From contig JAZNNI010000045.1 of NCBI GenBank assembly GCA_045580145.1, positions 1 to 16,788 on the forward strand: a DNA stretch of 16,788 nt. The letters are read 5' to 3'. The translations under genes were made by a program, and so were the position numbers. The notes under the pieces were generated by a model. The model was given only the letters and a program-made list of their open reading frames with translations. It had not been told where the DNA came from and did no database searches. Source of the stretch: UBA1738 sp045580145. GTDB lineage: Bacteria > Bacillota > Clostridia > UBA1381. This document shows positions 1-6,254 of this stretch, piece after piece; position 1 is the first letter of the stretch; each line of letters starts with the position of its first letter.

Positions 1-102
1 CATCAAAAATGCTCTAAATGACTCGAGTGCAACATTACCTATAACAATTAAAGCAATAATAATTGCCAAAACAACAGAAATTATCACAAGAATTTTTTTC
101 AT
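1..102 (-). CDS. N-terminal fragment of a membrane-anchored protein, unidentified
   Basis: Only the first 34 codons lie in the window; the gene continues beyond position 1. It starts at ATG (102-100), with a good ribosome binding site (GAAAGGAG) a few bases upstream. The visible peptide begins MKKILVII and then has about 20 hydrophobic residues (Ile/Val/Leu/Ala rich) followed by a polar stretch, so it is a signal anchor or uncleaved signal peptide. No lipobox is visible. This is a common start for membrane-tethered hydrolases in Clostridia, but nothing here identifies the family. It follows the acyltransferase gene on the same strand after 112 bases, with a possible promoter of its own between them, so it may or may not belong to the B12-related operon. 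Confidence 0.6.
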   Translation of the reverse strand, partial: MKKILVIISVVLAIIIALIVIGNVALESFRAFLM

Positions 103-124
103 AGTCGTTTCTCCTTTCGACATC

Positions 125-153
125 ATTCGACATATTTACATAACCCGTGTCAA
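125..153 (-). promoter_or_regulatory. Possible promoter for the partial gene at the window edge
   Basis: On the minus strand TTGACA (153-148) is a perfect -35 hexamer. Seventeen bases later lies TCGAAT (130-125), which matches only four of six -10 positions. The same stretch carries a direct repeat of ATGTCGA (133-127 and 123-117). The -35 is good and the -10 weak, so this is a tentative call. Confidence 0.35.
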
Positions 154-214
154 GTTAGGGATAAAAATTGTTGTTTTTAACCCAATAGCATCATTCCCTT
201 ATTCCTACTTCGAT

Positions 215-1123
215 TCAATTATCTCTTTTGTTATTCACAATTTTTTCGCCGTCAAACAAAATAATTCCCGTGCCCCAGCCTGTGCTTTTGCCTGCATCTA
301 AATGTCTAATAAAATTTCTTTGCAAAGTGGTATCTGCTGGGAGTTTGCTTGTGTCTCCGTTATATGCGCAATCAAACACCCACCACGAATTCAAAAAAGT
401 TTCATCAGCTTCCTTAGTTTCTTTAATAATATCAAAATCGTCAATGAAATCATACATATTGGAGCCCTTGGCAAAAACCTCCTTGTAGACAGGATACAAA
501 AGCCAGCTCGCACAGGTCATCACCAGATACTCCCCTTTATTTTTCCCGTAATATTCGAAAGCTTTTTTATAGGCATCCATTCGCATTTCTCTCGGCATAG
601 GTCCCGACGCAGGAATGTGAATGTTTACTACTGTATCACCTGGGTTTACAGTTATATCATTCCATTTATATGATAAATCGTCAAAAAATTTGATGTTATG
701 GAACTGAAACCTTCCCAATGCAACCATTTCTGCATTCAAAAAATAATAATACCAATCAAATGTCGGGCTCCCCAAAATACCGTGTGTTCTTTTACATTCA
801 TCTAATTTATATTTAAAGTCCTTTGCAGTATCATAAAAAAGCTTTTCGCCAATGCCTTTTTTTATGTAATTCTGACGCATTTTTTCAAGATTACACAAAA
901 AGAACAGCATATCCACACACCGCGAATCCAAGTTGTATTTAGATGCCAATGGTTTTAATTTTTCCTGAAAACTGTGGCACATTTCGCGAGCTATACCGCT
1001 CGAAAACCGCATTCCCAACTCATCAAGCAACTTTTTATCTTGTTCTTCTAACCACAGATAGCGGTGCGAAAAAAACTGTGCCTCAGCCTTATCAAACCCT
1101 ATTTCCCTCAAAAGCTTGTCCAT
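215..1123 (-). CDS. GNAT-like acyltransferase (NAT_N/GNAT_C architecture)
   Basis: This is a 302-residue soluble protein without signal peptide or membrane segments. The C-terminal half has the pattern I associate with the GNAT-like C-terminal domain family: a VNIHIPASGP segment near residues 165-174, then a helix and YLVMTCASWLLYP about 30 residues later. The N-terminal half is helical, Cys-poor and rich in aromatic residues, as in the paired N-terminal domain. Proteins of this type are annotated as acyltransferases, but substrate and physiological role are generally unknown. The start is ATG with GGGGAG about 8 bases upstream. It lies 47 bases downstream of the DUF4430 lipoprotein on the same strand with no terminator seen between them, so co-transcription is likely. 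Family assignment is from memory of motifs. A link to corrinoid metabolism rests only on gene position. Confidence 0.7.
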   Translation of the reverse strand: MDKLLREIGFDKAEAQFFSHRYLWLEEQDKKLLDELGMRFSSGIAREMCHSFQEKLKPLASKYNLDSRCVDMLFFLCNLEKMRQNYIKKGIGEKLFYDTAKDFKYKLDECKRTHGILGSPTFDWYYYFLNAEMVALGRFQFHNIKFFDDLSYKWNDITVNPGDTVVNIHIPASGPMPREMRMDAYKKAFEYYGKNKGEYLVMTCASWLLYPVYKEVFAKGSNMYDFIDDFDIIKETKEADETFLNSWWVFDCAYNGDTSKLPADTTLQRNFIRHLDAGKSTGWGTGIILFDGEKIVNNKRDN

Positions 1124-1170
1124 ATAATTAACTTCTCCCCTTTATGAGTATTTGAACTTATCAATTCACA

Positions 1171-1599
1171 TCATTTTGTATAAACAAATTCGTAGTGTTC
1201 ACCGTCTTTAAATTCAGTTCCGTCAACTCCGGTCATCATACTCTCGCCGTTTTTATAAAAACCCCAATAGCACTGATTTTCGTCATAATCTGCTGTTATA
1301 CCATTTACCTTTTTCACATAAATGCCGTAAGCGCCCTGCTCTCCATCAATCAAGCTATGTTCAAGCAATACCTCGCCCAAATTACTTTTATCAGAATTTA
1401 TGGTAAAGGTAACAGATTTATCTCCGGCAACAACTTCTAACAAAACTGTCTTTTCTCCGTTACCAAATTCGACATCCTCCGTATAGATTGCTTCTGACCA
1501 CACGTCTATTTCCGTCTCTGTCTTATTGCAAGCTGAAAGTCCTATGCACAAAACAATCACTACAAAAAAGCTGATAAAGCTCAATTTCTTTATTTTCAT
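1171..1599 (-). CDS. DUF4430 (transcobalamin-like C-terminal domain) lipoprotein
   Basis: This is a 142-residue predicted lipoprotein. Residues 1-23 form a signal peptide (MKIKK, a hydrophobic core, then LSA) ending in the lipobox LSAC, so Cys24 would be lipid-modified and the protein held on the outer face of the membrane. Residues about 60-140 match the DUF4430 pattern: a VTFTI strand, a GEVLLEHSLI helix, a YGIYVKKVNG strand, then YWGFYKNGE (111-119), and a final FKDGEHYEFVY. DUF4430 is the family related to the C-terminal domain of animal transcobalamin and intrinsic factor. It follows the ECF transporter genes, which sit behind a cobalamin riboswitch, so I infer capture of a corrinoid for the transporter. 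The ATG has AAAAGGAG upstream. A separate promoter at 1711-1739 may also drive it. The domain call is strong and the ligand is inferred. Confidence 0.85.
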   Translation of the reverse strand: MKIKKLSFISFFVVIVLCIGLSACNKTETEIDVWSEAIYTEDVEFGNGEKTVLLEVVAGDKSVTFTINSDKSNLGEVLLEHSLIDGEQGAYGIYVKKVNGITADYDENQCYWGFYKNGESMMTGVDGTEFKDGEHYEFVYTK

Positions 1600-1710
1600 A
1601 TGCTTATCTCCTTTTGATTATAAATATGATACACACCCCGTTTAAAGTGCTGTCCCATCATAACATAAAAATTCCGATCTAATCATACACAAGGAATAAC
1701 CAACATCGAA

Positions 1711-1739
1711 ATCATACCACAAACCACAAAAATAGTCAA
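1711..1739 (-). promoter_or_regulatory. Internal promoter ahead of the DUF4430 lipoprotein
   Basis: In the 148-base gap between the ECF fusion gene and the lipoprotein, the minus strand has TTGACT (1739-1734), a 17-base spacer, then TATGAT (1716-1711). Each hexamer matches the sigma-A consensus at five of six positions with ideal spacing. Transcription would start about 105 bases before the lipoprotein ATG. No terminator is visible in the gap, so readthrough from the riboswitch-controlled unit is also expected. Confidence 0.55.
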
Positions 1740-1747
1740 TTTCTATT

Positions 1748-4423
1748 CTATCTTTCAACCAGTCCATATTTAAGCTTAATTCTTTCAAGCTTATCCATCA
1801 TAGGTTCTGCTATAAACCAAAGAAAAAAAGCCGTTGCGAGCGCATGAATCAAATCGAAAGGTATTCCCATAATATAACTATATATAATCATTTCCCAGGT
1901 AATTTTATTTTGCCACATAATAACAGATGAGGGATTCATAATTCCGCCGTAAACAATTAATATTGCTAAAAAGCCAAATATACAAAGTGATGCTCTGGTC
2001 TTTCGGAGAAAGCCTTTTTTAAAAAGTATTCCGGCGATAAAACCGATAATACCGAAGGCAAACATCTGCCACGGTGTCCACGGTCCTTGCCCAAACAAAA
2101 AGTTTGAAACAAAGCCTGTAACGGCACCTACCAAAAAACCAGTTTCTCCACCAAAGCACACACCTGAGATGATCACAAGTGCCACAACCGGCTTAAATTG
2201 CGGAAGCATAAAAAACGCGCCTCTTCCTGCAACGGCAATTCCACATAGAACACTTATCACTATCAGTTCTCTTGCTTTCGGTTTTCTTGACTCAAATACC
2301 ATACAAAATGGTATCATTGTCTCAAGGATGATTAAAAGACTGGTAAAATAATACTTTCTGTCATCCAAAAATGAAATCCCAATATATATTGTCAGCGGAA
2401 TTAGAAGCACTATCAAAAATGTTGCTACAAGAGTCCTTTTTGTCAGCTTTCTGTCCGATTTTGGAACTTGTATTACCTCTATGCCAACATCTCTTTGCGG
2501 GAAGAAACAGAAACAGCTAATGGCAATTTCAACTACTGCAAGCATTTGTAAAATGGCTAATCCTACAGACTTACTTCCTGCAAATTTAAGTATATCTGTA
2601 TCTGTCAGAAAAGCTAATGAGGTTATTGCAAAAAGCAAAGCAAATATACTGCCAATGATAATTCTTGCAGGAGTCAGTCTTTTCTTTTTTTCTTTTTGTT
2701 GTTTATTTTTGTTTTCCTGCTTTTGTAATTCTATATTTCTTGATTGCCTTTCTCTCTTTTCTACATTCCCGCCGCAAGCAAGTATAATATCTTCTGCCAA
2801 AATCGCATCAGGAAGTCTTGTTCGTGCCATTCGATTTGCAGCTGTTGTGTAGAAATTCTTGCCCTTAAAGAACTCTCTCGGTGTACCTGTTGATGTCAGG
2901 GCTCCGTCAAATACAAGAGCACATCTGTCTGCATATTCTGCGCAAAATTCAATATCGTGAGATACAATAAGGATTGTAACACCCTTTGCTTTTAAATCCA
3001 TAAGAATATCTGCAAATTCTTCTTTAAAATGTGCCTCCATTCCTTTTGTTGGTTCATCAAGAAGCAGTATTTCAGGCTCCATAAGGAGTATTTTAGCAGT
3101 AGCGGCACGCTGCTGTTCACCGCCCGATAAATCATACGGATGTGAGTCTAAAAGGTTTTCAATTCTGCAAAGCAGAGCAATATTATTTACTTTTTGTTCT
3201 TTCTCTTCTTTTGTCAGATTTCTTTCAGATAAAATTTCCATTAAATCAAGATAAACTGTCTTTTTAACAAACACACTCTGTGGATTTTGAGGAAGAACAC
3301 CCAAAAGTCCGTCATATAAATTCTTGATTTTTGAAATACTTTGTCCTTTTATAAAGACACCACCTCTATATGGTGTGTTAAGTCCTGATATAAGCGAAAG
3401 AGCCGTTGTCTTTCCTGTGCCGTTACCACCAACCAAGCAGAAGATTTCTCCCTTATTGACACTTAAATTAAATCCTTTCACTACATCGGGGAGATTCCTT
3501 TCGTATCTAAAATACGCATCCTTGATTTCTATTATTTTATCGCCACTATTTTTCAAACCATCTTTAGGAATCACATCTGCTTTCAAAGTATACTCTTTTG
3601 AATATTCTTCAAGCCAAGTTCTGCCGTCTCTTACAGTCAATGGGCAAGGCAGAGGATTTGGCACTCCCCCATGCACTCTCATAGGCGTTGGAAGTGCTTT
3701 ATACATATCGTGATTTGTATCTTTAAGAATTCTTCCTACTTCATTTGGGACTTCATTTACAATGATTTTGCCTTCATCCATAACAATAACTCTGTCAGCG
3801 ATCGGAAAAGCATCTTCCAAACGATGCTCTGCGAGAATTATGGTTGTTCCAAGCTCACGGTTGATTTTTTCAAGAGTTTTTAAAAACTCACCTGCTGCGA
3901 TTGGGTCAAGCTGACTTGTAGGCTCGTCAAGTATCAATACCGATGGCCCGATTACCATAACAGATGCAAGGTTTAAAAGTTGCTTCTGTCCGCCCGAAAG
4001 CTCGGTTACTTTTTTATAAAACCAGTTCTGTATCCCAAAAAAAGATGCCATTTCGGATACTCTTGTCCTTATTTCAGGAGTTTTAATACCAAGACTTTCA
4101 AGTCCAAAGCTGAGTTCGTGCCATACCTTGTCTGTCACAATCTGATTATCGGGGCTCTGCATCACAAAGCCTATGTCTGAGGCTTGTTCTTTGATGTCAT
4201 AATCTGTAATGGGTTTACCGTTAAAATAGATATTTCCGCTTATATCTCCAAAAGGTGCAAGTGTTGATTTTAAGAGTCTTAAAAGCGTACTTTTTCCACA
4301 TCCTGACCTGCCACATAGCAAAACAAATTCGCCCTGATTTACTGTAAAATTTATGTCTTTTAGCGCCTCATCCGCTCTATTTGGATAACTAAAGCTTAAA
4401 TTTTCGACCTTAAAGCTTTCCAT
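1748..4423 (-). CDS. ECF transporter fusion: ATPase-ATPase-S component, predicted corrinoid importer
   Basis: This is an 891-residue energy-coupling factor protein joining three subunits that are usually separate. ATPase domain 1 (residues about 1-230) has Walker A GRSGCGKST (38-46), Q-loop MQSPDNQ, signature LSGGQKQ (about 146), Walker B LILDEP and switch AEHR. ATPase domain 2 (about 295-530) has GGNGTGKTT (about 329), LPQNPQ, LSGGEQQ (about 431), LLLDEP and VSHD. A Lys/Gln/Glu-rich linker (about 564-584) leads to the S component (about 585-880), with roughly nine hydrophobic segments and a GQGPWTPWQM motif near 776. The motifs predict an active ATPase pair. I chose ATG at 4423 because GGGAGGTGAG lies just upstream; an in-frame TTG at 4438 is less likely. 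The gene overlaps ecfT by 28 bases. The cobalamin riboswitch upstream suggests cobalamin, cobinamide or another B12 precursor as substrate. The S-component specificity cannot be read directly from the sequence. Confidence 0.88.
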   Translation of the reverse strand: MESFKVENLSFSYPNRADEALKDINFTVNQGEFVLLCGRSGCGKSTLLRLLKSTLAPFGDISGNIYFNGKPITDYDIKEQASDIGFVMQSPDNQIVTDKVWHELSFGLESLGIKTPEIRTRVSEMASFFGIQNWFYKKVTELSGGQKQLLNLASVMVIGPSVLILDEPTSQLDPIAAGEFLKTLEKINRELGTTIILAEHRLEDAFPIADRVIVMDEGKIIVNEVPNEVGRILKDTNHDMYKALPTPMRVHGGVPNPLPCPLTVRDGRTWLEEYSKEYTLKADVIPKDGLKNSGDKIIEIKDAYFRYERNLPDVVKGFNLSVNKGEIFCLVGGNGTGKTTALSLISGLNTPYRGGVFIKGQSISKIKNLYDGLLGVLPQNPQSVFVKKTVYLDLMEILSERNLTKEEKEQKVNNIALLCRIENLLDSHPYDLSGGEQQRAATAKILLMEPEILLLDEPTKGMEAHFKEEFADILMDLKAKGVTILIVSHDIEFCAEYADRCALVFDGALTSTGTPREFFKGKNFYTTAANRMARTRLPDAILAEDIILACGGNVEKRERQSRNIELQKQENKNKQQKEKKKRLTPARIIIGSIFALLFAITSLAFLTDTDILKFAGSKSVGLAILQMLAVVEIAISCFCFFPQRDVGIEVIQVPKSDRKLTKRTLVATFLIVLLIPLTIYIGISFLDDRKYYFTSLLIILETMIPFCMVFESRKPKARELIVISVLCGIAVAGRGAFFMLPQFKPVVALVIISGVCFGGETGFLVGAVTGFVSNFLFGQGPWTPWQMFAFGIIGFIAGILFKKGFLRKTRASLCIFGFLAILIVYGGIMNPSSVIMWQNKITWEMIIYSYIMGIPFDLIHALATAFFLWFIAEPMMDKLERIKLKYGLVER

Positions 4424-5283
4424 TTTCTCACCTCCCAAATTTCAATTACTATAGGACATATGCAAAGAAGCAGATATGCCACAAACACACTCAATGCAAA
4501 CGGCGAAACATTCGTTGCTTTCATTGCCGGGAAGAATTTAAAATACATTCCACCCATTAAATTCCCCACAAGTGTATATGTTCCTAAAATCAAAATACAA
4601 ATAAGAGCTTTTTTATCCCGCTTATCAAAAGTAAATATAGAAAATGCAGTTCTTCCCGGTATGCCATACCCACGAGCCTTCATACTGTCTGCTGTTTCAA
4701 TGGCATTTTCTAAAGACCAGGTTGTTATGATTGAGAGAATATTAAGTCCGCATTTTGCTCGCTTTATAATGCTGCCATTACTTATATCCCTGCCCATACA
4801 TCTCTGAGCATTTATAACGACTTTAAGCTGAGAAGCAAGCTTCGGCACAAACCTAAGTGTCATAGAAATTATTAAAGACATTGACGGAATGATTTTTCCG
4901 AACAAATAAATAAATTTATCGCTTGTCATAACCTCGTTGTAACAAGAGAAATGACATATAGTACTCGCAATCATTGCAGCTGCACAAAATCCGTACACTA
5001 TTGACTCAAGTGTAATCGGATTTCCGTTTGGCAGATAGTTTATAATGGTAACACCATCGTGGTTAAATACAGGATTTATAAGTGCCATAAAAGTGAGCAT
5101 CGGAAGTATATATATTAGTGTTGCTTTTACCTGCCTTCTTCCTTTTAACATTACGAAATATATAAAACCTGAAGCCAGAGATATTACAAGGCACACAGGA
5201 TGCATAAAAAAGCAAGAAAAACCTATTACAAATACAAAGTATGTAAAGTTTACAATCGGATGGTATGTTTTAAATTCTCCCAT
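4396..5283 (-). CDS. ecfT: ECF transporter transmembrane coupling subunit EcfT
   Basis: This 295-residue membrane protein has several hydrophobic segments in its N-terminal half (for example FTYFVFVIGFSCFF and ATLIYILPMLTFM) and near the C-terminus. Between them is a long cytoplasmic helical part with the two short coupling motifs typical of EcfT: AQRCMGRD (about residues 156-163) and SMKARGYG (about 198-205). In this family these motifs dock into grooves on the two ATPases and pass ATP-driven movement to the S component. It is the first gene after the cobalamin riboswitch. It overlaps the start of the ATPase-ATPase-S fusion gene by 28 bases, so the two are probably translationally coupled and form one dedicated transporter. 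The ATG is preceded by AGAAGGAG at suitable spacing. Length is within the usual EcfT range. Confidence 0.9.
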   Translation of the reverse strand: MGEFKTYHPIVNFTYFVFVIGFSCFFMHPVCLVISLASGFIYFVMLKGRRQVKATLIYILPMLTFMALINPVFNHDGVTIINYLPNGNPITLESIVYGFCAAAMIASTICHFSCYNEVMTSDKFIYLFGKIIPSMSLIISMTLRFVPKLASQLKVVINAQRCMGRDISNGSIIKRAKCGLNILSIITTWSLENAIETADSMKARGYGIPGRTAFSIFTFDKRDKKALICILILGTYTLVGNLMGGMYFKFFPAMKATNVSPFALSVFVAYLLLCICPIVIEIWEVRKWKALRSKI

Positions 5284-5396
5284 ACATCTTTCTCCTTCTC
5301 AAAAATCAAAAAACTTCTAAATAGGCGTCTCATTTGCTGGCGTAGGCTTTTGGCGGCATTTTTTTGTCATTGCCGAACCTCAATTTACTACATAAT

Positions 5397-5438
5397 AAGA
5401 AAACTGTGGTAATTTTCCTTTTTGAAAAATTACCACAG
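5397..5438 (-). terminator. Intrinsic terminator of the cobalamin riboswitch platform
   Basis: On the minus strand CTGTGGTAATTTT (5438-5426) pairs perfectly with AAAATTACCACAG (5416-5404) around a short loop, followed by TTTTCTTATT. It lies between the aptamer and ecfT, about 115 bases before the ecfT start and 120 bases after the B12 box. This fits a riboswitch that stops transcription when corrinoid is bound. Confidence 0.8.
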
Positions 5439-5554
5439 CTGAGTTTTTCTGTGATCAATCACAATCCAGTTAAAGTGAACAGTCCAATCAAAAAAATCAA
5501 GCTCCCCAAACTGAAAAGATTACTCCAAAAACAATGATGTTTTATGGAATAACA

Positions 5555-5745
5555 TCAAAGCAGGTCTTGTGACTCGCATCATATAGACTAAAGTCTGCAT
5601 TTTTATATCCTGCCTTCTCAGTTTCCCAATGACTAACTTTCGTTAACGGATATAAAAACATTCGATGCACACACCGTCAGAATTACGCAAGGGATTCTCA
5701 CCCCATTCCCTTTTCATCAACTATACCTTGACAATGTCATATGCG
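5555..5745 (-). ncRNA. Cobalamin riboswitch
   Basis: Read on the minus strand, the element has the conserved cobalamin aptamer parts in order. First comes GGGAATGGGGTGAGAATCCC (5710-5691), a close form of the GGGAA..GGTG..AATCCC core. Then comes CTGACGGTG, then GGGAAACTGAGAAGGCAGG (about 5625-5607). Last is the B12 box GCGAGTCACAAGACCTGC (5577-5560), very close to the known GAGTCAGGAGACCTGC. The outer limits given are approximate because P1 was not modelled. The element lies between a good promoter and a terminator, upstream of ecfT. In this family corrinoid binding normally lowers expression of downstream uptake or synthesis genes. It is the main evidence for a B12-related role of the transporter. 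Confidence 0.92.
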
Positions 5746-5784
5746 GCATAATCAACACTTTGTGTGAACATATGAAGTTTTACC

Positions 5785-5812
5785 ATTATATTTTAGCATA
5801 TAGCTATGCCAA
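5785..5812 (-). promoter_or_regulatory. Promoter for the cobalamin riboswitch and ecf operon
   Basis: On the minus strand TTGGCA (5812-5807; five of six matches) is followed after 16 bases by a perfect TATAAT (5790-5785). Transcription would start near 5778, about 35 bases before the first recognisable part of the aptamer. Confidence 0.65.
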
Positions 5813-5820
5813 TATCAACA

Positions 5821-5996
5821 TCTTTTTACAAATTTTAAAGTATTTGTAATCACATCTCAATTAAATACAGGAACATCTTTTTGATATATTCCATATCTTC
5901 ACCTGTAGGTACGTCTGATTTAAAGAAGAATGTCAAATAATAAAATATTAACATAATTTTAATTACAAATCCATTTCACCTATGTTACAATCCACT
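5821..5996. other. AT-rich intergenic stretch without a convincing gene
   Basis: This part of the region between the ecf operon promoter and the DnaA boxes is strongly AT-rich. The minus strand has an isolated TTGACA (5936-5931) without a matching -10, and a 34-codon open frame (5954-5850) without a ribosome binding site next to its ATG. Nothing here supports a gene. Confidence 0.5.
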
Positions 5997-6103
5997 TTAT
6001 CCACACACTTATCCATCATTTGCACCTGTTTTTATACATATAATCAAAGCTTTTTTGATTTATCCACACTATCTTTGCCTGTTTGTGAATACTTTTATCC
6101 ACA
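5997..6103 (+). promoter_or_regulatory. Cluster of three perfect DnaA boxes
   Basis: The nine-base DnaA box TTATCCACA occurs exactly at 5997-6005, 6060-6068 and 6095-6103, all on the plus strand. Weaker relatives lie at 6009-6017 (TTATCCATC) and, in reverse orientation, at 6084-6092 (TGTGAATAC). Three exact nonamers in about 110 bases are very unlikely by chance. An almost pure A/T stretch follows (about 6104-6165). The neighbours are ecf genes and glyS, not dnaA, dnaN or rpmH, so this may be a DnaA-titrating or regulatory cluster, or an unusually placed origin. DnaA binding is well supported; the function is open. Confidence 0.75.
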
Positions 6104-6184
6104 CCTTTTAAATTAACATAATGCAAAAAAATAAAATCTTATTTAAAAATTCCTTCATATTTACCAAAAAAGCACACTTATCTA

Positions 6185-6213
6185 TTGACAAAAGTTGCAT
6201 TTTTAAGTAAACT
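6185..6213 (+). promoter_or_regulatory. Promoter for glyS-mscL
   Basis: A perfect TTGACA (6185-6190) is followed by a 17-base spacer and TAAACT (6208-6213; four of six matches). The predicted start near 6220 leaves only about 35 bases of leader before glyS, too short for a T-box element. Confidence 0.6.
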
Positions 6214-6254
6214 ATATTTATATGTAAAAAATAAATTAGAAATGGGTGTATAAC

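Noticed and set aside
158..183. Possible hairpin GGGATAAAAA / TTTTTAACCC after the acyltransferase gene.
   Set aside because: Weak A/T stem with a mismatch and no T-run after it on either strand, so I do not call a terminator.
3324..3713. Long plus-strand open frames antisense to the ECF fusion and to other genes.
   Set aside because: They lack ribosome binding sites and lie opposite strongly conserved coding motifs, so they are shadows of the real genes.
5850..5954. A 34-codon open frame on the minus strand between the ecf promoter and the DnaA boxes, with a protein-like second half.
   Set aside because: No ribosome binding site near its ATG, very AT-rich, and short enough to be chance. 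An internal ATG has AGGTGA upstream but would give only 14 residues.
6214..6254. Expected T-box leader for glyS, common in Firmicutes.
   Set aside because: Only about 35 bases separate the predicted transcript start and the gene, and no specifier-loop or T-box sequence was seen.
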